Below are positions 40,339 to 47,739 of a stretch of 64,000 nt of DNA, piece by piece (position 1 is the first letter of the stretch; the number at the start of each line of letters is the position of its first letter). Source of the DNA: Methylibium sp. NZG (lineage in GTDB: Bacteria > Pseudomonadota > Gammaproteobacteria > Burkholderiales > Burkholderiaceae_C); the NCBI GenBank assembly GCA_001263235.1, contig LGRD01000013.1, positions 62,001 to 126,000 on the forward strand. The letters are read 5' to 3'. Both the position numbers and the translations under genes were made by a program. The notes beneath the pieces were generated by a model that was given only the letters and a program-made list of their open reading frames with translations, ran no database searches and had not been told where the DNA came from.

Positions 40339-40716
40339 TCAGGGCAAGAACGCTTCCACCTTCAAGCCGTCAACGGCTCCGAAGTGCTTGATGTTGGCGG
40401 TAAGCACCGGCAGCCCATGATCGAGCGCAGTAGCTGCGATGAGCGCATCGCCCATCTGCAGCCCGTGGCTCAAGGTGATCGCCTCCATCAGCTCGATGGC
40501 CCGCTGCGTGATGGCCTCGGACACCGGCAGCAAAGTGGCCGCGCGGTGTTGAAGCATCTTCTTCACCGCCACGAGTTCGGCCTTGTTGCGCATGCCCTGG
40601 AGCACCTCGAGCCAGCTGATGGCCGACAGCGTGAGCGAGCCCAGCTCATCGAGGCGGCGCGTTGCCTGCGGGTAGCCACGCAGGTGCCAGATCAGCACAT
40701 CGGTGTCGACAAGCAT
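40339..40716 (-). CDS. vapC: VapC-type PIN-domain ribonuclease toxin
   Basis: The PIN domain shows its acidic residues in MLVDTDVLIW (Asp4), WLEVLQG, MGDALIAATAL and LTANIKHF. The family are Mg2+-dependent RNases cleaving tRNA or rRNA. I choose the ATG at 40716 (125 aa), directly at the PIN domain. A TTG at 40731 overlapping the antitoxin stop is possible. It is coupled to the antitoxin gene upstream. Confidence 0.9.
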   Translation of the reverse strand: MLVDTDVLIWHLRGYPQATRRLDELGSLTLSAISWLEVLQGMRNKAELVAVKKMLQHRAATLLPVSEAITQRAIELMEAITLSHGLQMGDALIAATALDHGLPVLTANIKHFGAVDGLKVEAFLP

Positions 40717-40727
40717 CGCCGCTGTGC

Positions 40728-40994
40728 TCAAGGCTCGTTGCGCGAGCCGTCGCGGTTGTAGCGGGGCTGGCGAATCTTGCGCACGTGGGCCGCCACGTCA
40801 GCCATGTCGTCGCGGTCGCGCCAGATGCCGAAGGCCGGGTCGTCGGTCACAAACCCTTCGGCGGGCGGTGCAACTTGCGCCTCGTCTTCGATGCGTACCG
40901 TCACGGTGGCGCCAGCGGCCGCCTCGGTCAGCTTTGCACGCCAGGCCGCCGGCAGTTCGGCCACCGGAACGTGCTCGATCACGACTGCGTTCAT
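40728..40994 (-). CDS. Antitoxin partner of VapC
   Basis: This 88-aa acidic protein (ELPAAWRAKLTEAAAGATVTVRIEDEA ...) precedes vapC on the same strand with near overlap. The N-terminal stretch resembles Phd/VapB-like antitoxins in which VAELPAAWRAKL is followed by a short beta segment. The role is assigned mainly by position and size. Confidence 0.8.
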   Translation of the reverse strand: MNAVVIEHVPVAELPAAWRAKLTEAAAGATVTVRIEDEAQVAPPAEGFVTDDPAFGIWRDRDDMADVAAHVRKIRQPRYNRDGSRNEP

Positions 40995-41252
40995 TTCGAG
41001 TCCTCTCCTATCTACTCACCACTCGTTCGATGCCCACCCGATCACGTCACCGCGAAGCTCTCACGGCGTGTTGATGTCGTCTGCCGAAGGACGCCCCATC
41101 GCGCGCGCGACGCTGTAGCGGTCACCGCGTCCACTCTTCAAGTTTCGTCGCTCGCCGCTGCTTTAGGTTCGTCGAAGTGAAAGATCGTACTTCAGTACGG
41201 CCGGTCAGGGCACGTCGCTCGGGCCGCCGCGGTCACAGGAGAGTTGGGCGTC

Positions 41253-41507
41253 TCAGTAGCGATATCGAAGCTGAGCAACAAGCAGCGCGCCGCCTTCGAT
41301 CTTGTAGACCATGCGGTGCTCGTCATTGATGCGCCGCGACCAAAACCCGGACAAGGCATGCCTCAGGGGCTCAGGTTTCCCGCCCCCAGAAAACGGCTCT
41401 CGCTTCACTTCACTGATCAGCTTGTTGATTCGTTCAACCATCTTCTTGTCTTGCTTCTGCCAGTACAAATAGTCGTCCCAGGCTTCGTCCGCAAACACCA
41501 ACTTCAC
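41253..41507 (-). CDS. yoeB: YoeB-type mRNA interferase toxin
   Basis: The 84-aa RelE-fold toxin carries the YoeB hallmarks: DEAWDDYLYWQKQDKKMVERIN, PEPLRHALSGFWSRRINDEHRMVY with the catalytic Arg/His region, and the C-terminal LRYRY. YoeB cleaves mRNA in the ribosomal A site. Its ATG overlaps the antitoxin stop (41504-41507). Confidence 0.96.
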   Translation of the reverse strand: MKLVFADEAWDDYLYWQKQDKKMVERINKLISEVKREPFSGGGKPEPLRHALSGFWSRRINDEHRMVYKIEGGALLVAQLRYRY

Positions 41508-41755
41508 TTCGCCAGCTTTCTTTCTACGCCTTTCCCGGCAGCCAGCTGTGCCGCAGCCGAGAGCAAGCGCTTGGCGTTCGAGGGGCTGCGCAACAAGTAC
41601 GCCGTCTCTTCAAGCGATTGAAAGTCTTCCAGAGAGAGCATCACAACGGACTGTTCACCATTGCGCGTAATGATCAAAGCCTCGTGGTCGTTGCACACAC
41701 GGTCCATCGTGCGAGCCAGGTTTGCGCGGGCTGAAGAGTACGTAATAGCATCCAT
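41504..41755 (-). CDS. yefM: YefM-type antitoxin (Phd/YefM family)
   Basis: The 83-aa protein starts MDAITYSSARANLARTMDRV and has NGEQSVVMLSLEDFQSLEETAYLLRSP, the standard Phd/YefM dimerisation and DNA-binding fold. The C-terminal tail neutralises YoeB. A TGTAC-containing operator lies just upstream. Confidence 0.96.
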   Translation of the reverse strand: MDAITYSSARANLARTMDRVCNDHEALIITRNGEQSVVMLSLEDFQSLEETAYLLRSPSNAKRLLSAAAQLAAGKGVERKLAK

Positions 41756-41770
41756 CGCCAGTCCTCCAAC

Positions 41771-41790
41771 ATGTACGTGTTATTGTACGC
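41771..41790 (-). promoter_or_regulatory. yefM-yoeB operator/promoter
   Basis: The plus-strand sequence atgtacgtgttattgtacgc contains two GTAC cores, matching the TGTACA-type half sites known for YefM-YoeB autorepression. On the minus strand TACAAT could be the -10 box, about 30 nt from the yefM ATG at 41755. Confidence 0.55.
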
Positions 41791-41858
41791 CAGGACCAGT
41801 CCCGCGCATCTCCCAAACTCAGGCCCGGCGCCATGCCCGTGACGTCAGGGCCCAAAGC

Positions 41859-43031
41859 TCAACGCACCGCCGCGCTCCGCAACCTTCGAGCCACATAGCC
41901 CAAACACAGCACCGTCAACAGCACACACACCGCCAGCGGCACTCCCACCTCGGCGGCGGTGAAGCCTTCACCCTTGAGCACGCGCGTCATCAGCGTGTTC
42001 TGCGCGAGCGCCGGCACCCACAGGTGCCAGGGCGCCTCGCCGTCAAGGTTGAACACGCTCACCAGCGGCATCAGCGAGACGACGAGCACCACCACGCTGG
42101 CGTTGGCTTGCGCCTCCTTGAAGCTCTTGCAGCGGATGGCCACCGCCATCAGCAGCGCCGACAGCGCGGCGCCGAGCGGCAGCAGCAGCACCAGGAACAA
42201 CGACGCCTCGCGCAGGCCGAACTGGAACAGCGCCTGCAGCGTGTCGCTCTGGATCAGCCGCTGCGCCGGGATGAAGCTGAAGCAGCTCAGCACCGCGATC
42301 AACATCGCCACGCTGGCGACGGCGCCCCATTTGCCGAGCACGAGAGCGATGTGCTCGGCCGGGTTCATCAGCAGCGGCTCCAGCGAGCCGCGCTCGCGTT
42401 CGCCCGCCGTCGTGTCGAGTGCGGCGTTGAGGGCGCCGTAAAGCACCGCCATCAGCACGAAGAAGGGCAGCAGGCCGGTGAGTTGCGTGCCGCGCGTCTG
42501 CGTGCTGGCGAGGTCTTGCTCTTCAACGCGCAGCGGCTGCAGCAGCTCGGGCGACACGCCGCGCACCGCCAGGCTCAGCGTGGCGCGTTCGCGGCTGTAG
42601 CCGGCCAGCAGGCGCTGGACGCGGCCGGCGCCGGCCTCGGCCTGCTTGTTGGCGCTGTCGCTGACGAGCGCAAGCACCGGTGCGTCGCCGCGCAGCATGT
42701 CGGCCTCGAAGTCGGGCGGCACCACCACCACTGGGTCGGCGAGTTCGGACTTGCGCAGCAGCGCCTCGTAGTCGGCCGGGGCGGGCTTGACGACATAGGT
42801 CTGGCGTTCGAGAAAGTTCTTCAGCCCCGGCGCGTGTTCGATGCCGGCGACGAACACCTCGCGCTTCTCGGCACGCGCTTCGAACGTGGCGATCAGGCCC
42901 GAGAGTGCGATCAGCACCAGCGGCCCCATCAGCACGCTGGACAACAGCACCACCACCAGCGTGCGCCGGTCGCGCAGCGCGTCGATCATCTCTTTGGCGA
43001 AGACGGTGCCGGCCGCGCTCAGCAGCGTCAT
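41859..43031 (-). CDS. ABC-2 type permease, NatB-like
   Basis: The 390-aa membrane protein has an N-terminal helix (TLVVVLLSSVLMGPLVLIAL), a large extracytoplasmic domain (about 50-190) and five further helices after the TTAGERERGSLEPLLMNP segment typical of NatB exporters. It is coupled to the ATPase gene upstream by an ATGA. NatAB exports Na+ in Bacillus; the substrate here is unknown. Confidence 0.88.
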   Translation of the reverse strand: MTLLSAAGTVFAKEMIDALRDRRTLVVVLLSSVLMGPLVLIALSGLIATFEARAEKREVFVAGIEHAPGLKNFLERQTYVVKPAPADYEALLRKSELADPVVVVPPDFEADMLRGDAPVLALVSDSANKQAEAGAGRVQRLLAGYSRERATLSLAVRGVSPELLQPLRVEEQDLASTQTRGTQLTGLLPFFVLMAVLYGALNAALDTTAGERERGSLEPLLMNPAEHIALVLGKWGAVASVAMLIAVLSCFSFIPAQRLIQSDTLQALFQFGLREASLFLVLLLPLGAALSALLMAVAIRCKSFKEAQANASVVVLVVSLMPLVSVFNLDGEAPWHLWVPALAQNTLMTRVLKGEGFTAAEVGVPLAVCVLLTVLCLGYVARRLRSAAVR

Positions 43032-43849
43032 GACGTGCCCCCAGCCCCGACCTCACCGGCATGCGCCGCCTCGGCGCCAAAGGCGAGCGTGACGAAGGCC
43101 TCTTCGAAGTCGCGCTCGCCGGTCTGCGCGAGCAGTTCGTCCACCGTGCCGGCGGCCACGCTGCGGCCGTGCGCCACGACCACCACGCTGTCGCACAGCC
43201 GCTCCACCTCTTGCATGATGTGGCTGGAGAACACGATGCATTTGCCGCCGCCCTCGGGCGTGCGCAGCCAGCGCAAAGCGTCGCGCAGCGCGCGCGTGGC
43301 GAGCACGTCCAGGCCGTTGGTGGGTTCGTCGAGCACGATGTTGGCCGGGTCGTGCACGAGCGTTCGCGCGAGCGCCGTCTTCATGCGCTCGCCCTGGCTG
43401 AAGCCGTCGGTGCGGCGGTCGAGCAGCGGCTTCATGTCGAGCACCTGGGCGAGTTGCTCGGCGCGGGCGTTGGCGGCGTCGGCGCTCATGCCTTGCAGGC
43501 GGCCGAAGTAGGCGATGTTCTCGCGCGCGCTCAGGCGCGGGTACAGGCCGCGCGCGTCGCTGAGCACGCCCATGCGCGCGAGCGCCTCGCGCGGGCGGGT
43601 CGCCACGTCGATGCCGTCCACCGCCATGCGCCCCGCGTCGGGCTCGATCAGCCCGGCCAACATGCGCAGCGTGGTCGTCTTGCCGGCGCCGTTGGGGCCG
43701 AGCAGGCCGGTGATGCGACCGTCGCGCGCGGTGAAGCTCACGTCGGCCACGGCCTGCACGCGGCGCGGCGTGGCTGCGGGTTTGCCAAGCGTTGGCAGCA
43801 GGCTGCGGGGCGCGTCGAAGTGCTTGGCGAGTTGATGCACTTCGATCAT
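43028..43849 (-). CDS. ABC transporter ATP-binding protein, NatA-like
   Basis: The 273-aa ATPase has Walker A GPNGAGKTTT, Q-loop region GVLSDARGLYPRLSARENIAYFG, signature GFSQGERMKTALARTL, Walker B NIVLDEPTNGLD and an H-loop SSHIM. It pairs with the following permease. Its ATG overlaps the upstream hydrolase stop (43846-43849). Confidence 0.92.
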   Translation of the reverse strand: MIEVHQLAKHFDAPRSLLPTLGKPAATPRRVQAVADVSFTARDGRITGLLGPNGAGKTTTLRMLAGLIEPDAGRMAVDGIDVATRPREALARMGVLSDARGLYPRLSARENIAYFGRLQGMSADAANARAEQLAQVLDMKPLLDRRTDGFSQGERMKTALARTLVHDPANIVLDEPTNGLDVLATRALRDALRWLRTPEGGGKCIVFSSHIMQEVERLCDSVVVVAHGRSVAAGTVDELLAQTGERDFEEAFVTLAFGAEAAHAGEVGAGGTS

Positions 43850-45570
43850 CGCGGCGGCCCTGGCTGAGCTGGCTGCGAATCACCCACGCCAATCGGCTGG
43901 AAGGTCGGCGGCCGCGGGATGCCGGTGGCGCACGCGGCATCGACGGCCAGCGCGTCGCGCTCGTCGACCGCGTCGATGAAGCGGAAAACCACGTCGCGCA
44001 CGCAGCCCAGCCCCATCACCCCGTGGCCGGCGTGGGGCACGATCACATGGCGCGCGAGGGCGCCGAGCGCTTGCGCCACGCGCTCGCCGTGGCGCGGCGG
44101 CGTGGCGGGGTCGAGGCCGCCGCTGAGCAACAGCACCGGCACGGCGCTCGCCGGCACGGTGTAGAACGCCGCGGGCACGGCGCCGCGCGGCCAGTCGGCG
44201 CAGACGCGGCGGTAGAGGGAGAGCGATGCGTCGCCGCTGTCGGCAGCGACGATGGAGGTGGCAGTGGCAGTGGCAGTGGCGGCTGCGGCGGTGGCACTGG
44301 CGGCGGTGGCACTGCCGAGGCCTGTCGCCTGCGTAGACGCGGCGACGCCTGCGTTGTTCGCCAGTTTGGCGGCACCGCTGCCAGCCGCCGCGCGCTCCAG
44401 GAGCGGCATGTCCTCGGCGCAGATCACCGAGAAGTGCATGCCCAGTGCCACCGCGCCACCGCGCTGTGAACCGAGCGCGCTGGCCAACCCGATCAGCGGG
44501 GCGAACTCGCCGCGCGCAGCCGCGGCCACAGCCACCGGCAGCGCCGACGCGAGCGCGGGGTGGTACAGCGGCCCGCGCACCGCGCCCATCAGCACGTCGC
44601 GCGTCAGCACGAGCGTCTCGGGCCGGCCGGTCAGCGGGTCGGCCACGCGCACGGTCTGCGGCAGGCGCTGCAGCAGCGCGGCCCAGTCCGCGCGCAGGGT
44701 CGGGCGGCGCGCCTTGCACGCCGGCTCGGCGTCGCACGCCGCGAGCATCGAGTCGAACGCGGCCTGCCCATCGACGGCAAAGCTCGCCGGCAGCACCATG
44801 TCGGGCGGCGCGATGCCATCGATCACGCTGCGCCGCAGCCGCGCCGGGAACTGGCGCTGGTACTCCAGCGCGGCGCGCGTGCCGTACGACGCGCCGACCA
44901 GGTTGATGCGCGGCGCGCCGAGCGCCTGGCGCACCGCGTCCAGGTCCTGCATCGCCAGGGTCGTGGTGAAGAAGCGCAGGTCGTCGGCCGACCCGATGTG
45001 GCGGCTACTCAGCAGCTCGGCACGGCAGCGCTGCAGGCGAACGGCCTGGCGCTCGGGGTCGACCTGGTCGGCCAGCGACTCATGCCCCGGGCCCTTGCAC
45101 TGCAGCGGCGCGGAGCGGCCGGTGCCACGCTGGTCGACGAAGACGATGTCGCGCCGGTTGCCCAGGCGGTTCAGCAGCGCCATCATCATCGGCGCCACGT
45201 CGATGGCGCTCTGGCCCGGGCCGCCGGCCAGCACGAACACCGGGTCGGGCAGCTTGCGCCGCGCGATGGCCGGCACGACGGCGTAGTGCAGGTCGATCTT
45301 CGGCCCGTCGGGCCGGGCCGGGTCGAGGGCGCGCTTCAGCACGCCGCAGCGCACCGCGTTGCGCAGGCCGGCGATGCGGCAAGGGGTGGTGGCCGCAGCC
45401 TCTGCGGCGGGTGCAGCCGATGCAGGACCACGCTGCGCCGACGCCTGCGACGCTGCGGCCGACGACGCGGCGCCAGCCACCGCCAGCGCCACCGCCAAGG
45501 CAGCGGCTGCGCGCGCTGCGGCAACCTGTGTCGCCACGGCGCCGCGGCGGCCCGGCGCGGCGCGGTTCAC
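43846..45570 (-). CDS. Secreted alpha/beta-hydrolase, peptidase S33/TAP-like
   Basis: The 574-aa product has a long N-terminal hydrophobic signal (ARAAAALAVALAVAGAASSAAA). Family features are the oxyanion motif VLAGGPGQSAIDVAP, FVDQRGTGRSAPLQC, the nucleophile elbow LVGASYGTRAALEYQ, LSGGLDPATPP (Asp) and VPHAGHGVMG (His). The start is the GTG overlapping the glutaredoxin stop. A low-complexity Ala/Thr stretch (near 44250-44330, repeated GGCAGT units) lengthens the lid region. It lies in an operon with glutaredoxin and NatAB genes. Confidence 0.88.
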   Translation of the reverse strand: MNRAAPGRRGAVATQVAAARAAAALAVALAVAGAASSAAASQASAQRGPASAAPAAEAAATTPCRIAGLRNAVRCGVLKRALDPARPDGPKIDLHYAVVPAIARRKLPDPVFVLAGGPGQSAIDVAPMMMALLNRLGNRRDIVFVDQRGTGRSAPLQCKGPGHESLADQVDPERQAVRLQRCRAELLSSRHIGSADDLRFFTTTLAMQDLDAVRQALGAPRINLVGASYGTRAALEYQRQFPARLRRSVIDGIAPPDMVLPASFAVDGQAAFDSMLAACDAEPACKARRPTLRADWAALLQRLPQTVRVADPLTGRPETLVLTRDVLMGAVRGPLYHPALASALPVAVAAAARGEFAPLIGLASALGSQRGGAVALGMHFSVICAEDMPLLERAAAGSGAAKLANNAGVAASTQATGLGSATAASATAAAATATATATSIVAADSGDASLSLYRRVCADWPRGAVPAAFYTVPASAVPVLLLSGGLDPATPPRHGERVAQALGALARHVIVPHAGHGVMGLGCVRDVVFRFIDAVDERDALAVDAACATGIPRPPTFQPIGVGDSQPAQPGPPR

Positions 45571-45935
45571 GCGCTCAACATCCGCTTCAGCTCGCCGCTG
45601 TCGATGAGCCGCGCCAACTCGCTGGCGCCGCCTACCAGCGTGCTCTTGACGAAGACCATCGGGAAGGTCGGCCAGCCCGTCCACATCTTGAGCGCGTTGC
45701 GCGCACGCCACTGGCTGAAGTAGCTGCCGTACTCGAGGTAGTGGAACGGCACGCCGGCCGCCGTGAGCAGCTTGCGCGCACGGCGGCAGAACGGGTTCTG
45801 CGCCATGCCGACCACCAGCACGGTGTTCGACAGCGTCGCCGCCTGCACGTTGTGCACGATGTCGGTGTGGTGGTTGGCCACCGCCTCGCGGATGGCAGGG
45901 TGGATTCGCGATTGATCGAGGACGCGGCGCGGCAT
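45567..45935 (-). CDS. Glutaredoxin-related protein
   Basis: The 122-aa protein has a thioredoxin fold with a single active-site Cys in NPFCRRARKLL and the downstream GWPTFPMVFVKSTLVGG, where TFP is the cis-Pro loop binding glutathione. It therefore looks monothiol. It is first gene of a four-gene minus-strand operon with the S33 hydrolase and NatA/NatB. Confidence 0.87.
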   Translation of the reverse strand: MPRRVLDQSRIHPAIREAVANHHTDIVHNVQAATLSNTVLVVGMAQNPFCRRARKLLTAAGVPFHYLEYGSYFSQWRARNALKMWTGWPTFPMVFVKSTLVGGASELARLIDSGELKRMLSA

Positions 45936-46139
45936 GCTGGGCGGGGTGGAGCAAAGATGCGAAGGGTAGCCGAGTTGGCCCGGCCCGGCGTCTTGACCGC
46001 GACCGTCGCCGTGCTGCCATCGTGCGCCCGACCTCAAGTTGGGCGGCCGACCGCCGAAACAGCACGGAACCACGCCCACCCGTGTGGGGCGCCGGCTCAC
46101 TCCGGGCCGCGCCGCATGCGGACCACGCCTTTCGCCACC

Positions 46140-46580
46140 ATGCTGAAACTGTTGAGCCTGTTCCGACCCCGGTCGGCGCCCGTGCGGCGGCCGAACCGGG
46201 CGAACACGGCCGCAACGATGGTGCCCAAGACCGAGGCCGATTGGGCGCAGGCGCGCACGCCCGAGCGCGAGCAAGACCTGGTGCTGTCCGACCACGTGCT
46301 CGGCTGGCTGCAGAAGCTGCCGCAGCCGGTGCGGCCGTCGGAGCTGTGCGCGCACTACCCGCGCGTGGCCAACCGCATCGCACTGTGCTGGAGCGACCCG
46401 CTGCTGACCGAGCAGGTGTTCGAGGCGCTGTTGTTGAGCCAGCGCGGCAAGCGCAAGGGCTTTCCGCCCCGCGTGGCGGCCGAAATGCTGCGCCTGCGCG
46501 CCTTTCACGCCCGCCACAAGGGCACGCACCAGGGCGTGCGGATGTGGGACCGCACGCTGATGGCGGTGTCCGACCGCTGA
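46140..46580 (+). CDS. Conserved hypothetical protein
   Basis: This 146-aa basic protein (LKLLSLFRPRSAPVRRPNR start; VLGWLQKLPQPVRPSELCAHYPRVANRIALCW centre; MWDRTLMAVSDR end) has no signal peptide or membrane segment. The family is not recognised. The ATG at 46140 is chosen over 46116; neither has a convincing ribosome binding site. Coding-like codon use and isolation between promoters suggest a real gene. Confidence 0.65.
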   Translation: MLKLLSLFRPRSAPVRRPNRANTAATMVPKTEADWAQARTPEREQDLVLSDHVLGWLQKLPQPVRPSELCAHYPRVANRIALCWSDPLLTEQVFEALLLSQRGKRKGFPPRVAAEMLRLRAFHARHKGTHQGVRMWDRTLMAVSDR

Positions 46581-46706
46581 CCTCACCGGGCGGGGGGCGG
46601 GTCGCAGCGCGGGGCCTGTTGCGCGCAGGGTCGTGCGGCAGCGAATCTTGGGGTCGTGCGCCGGCAGTGTGTAATGAGCGCTCCTCCAACCCGACGAAGG
46701 TGTGCC

Positions 46707-47315
46707 ATGAAGCTCTACTACAGCCCCGGAGCGTGTTCGCTCGCGCCCCACATCGTCCTGCGCGAAGCCGGCCTGGCCTTCGAGCCGGTGCTGGCCAACC
46801 TCAAGGCGCACACGCTGGCCGACGGCACCGACTACTACGGCGTCAGCCCCAAAGGCTATGTGCCGCTGCTGGAGCTCGACAACGGCGAGCGCCTCAGCGA
46901 AGGCCCGGCCATCGTGCAGTACATCGCCGACCAGGTGCCGGCTAAGAACCTCGCCCCCGCCAACGGCACGATGGCGCGCTACCGGCTGCAGGAGTGGCTC
47001 AACTTCATCACCAGCGAGCTGCACAAAGGCATCGGCGGCCTGTTCAACCCCGCCATGCCGGAAGAAGCGAAGGCGCTGATGCGCGCCAAGGCGCTGGCGC
47101 GGTTGGGCTGGGTCAACGAACAACTCGAAGGCAAACAATATCTGATGGGCGATGCCTTCAGCGTGGCCGATGCCTACCTGTTCACCGTGGTCGGCTGGAC
47201 GAAGATGGTGGGCATCGATGTCTCGCCGCTGAGCCACCTCGGCGCCTTCACGACGCGCATGGCGGCTCGGCCGGCGGTACAAGCGGCGATGAAGGCCGAA
47301 GGCTTGATCAAGTAG
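46707..47315 (+). CDS. Glutathione S-transferase, beta class
   Basis: The 202-aa GST has the beta-class N-terminus MKLYYSPGACSLAPHI with the catalytic Cys10, VPLLELDNGERLSEGPAIVQYI (glutathione site) and a C-terminal helical domain with YLMGDAFSVADAYLF (Asp capping box). It detoxifies electrophiles or reduces disulfides. The promoter gap is 126 nt. Confidence 0.95.
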   Translation: MKLYYSPGACSLAPHIVLREAGLAFEPVLANLKAHTLADGTDYYGVSPKGYVPLLELDNGERLSEGPAIVQYIADQVPAKNLAPANGTMARYRLQEWLNFITSELHKGIGGLFNPAMPEEAKALMRAKALARLGWVNEQLEGKQYLMGDAFSVADAYLFTVVGWTKMVGIDVSPLSHLGAFTTRMAARPAVQAAMKAEGLIK

Positions 47316-47334
47316 CAGCCTCGCTGTTGACAAC

Positions 47335-47739
47335 ATGCCGCCCGCCACGACGCACCGCTCCGCCCGACCCCTTGCCGGCCTCGCGCTGGCGGCGATGCTG
47401 GCGGCGATGCTGGCGGCGGCTGCCGTGCAGGCCGCCCCGGACGCACCGGCAGCGGGCCGTTACGAAGGCCGGCTGTGCGTGGCGACCAGCTCCGGCCGGC
47501 CCGACTGTGGGCCAGCGCGCGTGGAACTGCGCCCCACCGGCCAGGCCCGCATCCGGGTGAGCGACATGCTGTACTCGCTGACGCTGGCCAGCGGCCAGGC
47601 CGACGTGGTGTTGATGCACGGCGCGATGCAAATCGACGGCTTTGCTGCGCCCTACGAATGGAAGGGCAGTGCGCTCCACTTCATCGACACCGCCAAGGGC
47701 GTGCGCTACGAGGTGCGGTTGGGCGAGCGCCAGCCTTAG
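47335..47739 (+). CDS. Secreted hypothetical protein
   Basis: The 134-aa protein has a clear signal peptide (RPLAGLALAAMLAAMLAAAAVQA-AP) and a mature domain of about 100 aa with two Cys (RLCVATSSGRPDCGP), probably a small beta-sandwich. It follows the GST gene by 19 nt and converges on the thioredoxin-like gene with a 4-nt overlap. Function not recognised. Confidence 0.7.
   Translation: MPPATTHRSARPLAGLALAAMLAAMLAAAAVQAAPDAPAAGRYEGRLCVATSSGRPDCGPARVELRPTGQARIRVSDMLYSLTLASGQADVVLMHGAMQIDGFAAPYEWKGSALHFIDTAKGVRYEVRLGERQP

Noticed and set aside
40995-41252. Possible gene in the gap between the VapC antitoxin and yoeB
   Set aside because: Open frames here are short, lack ribosome binding sites and resemble nothing; treated as non-coding.
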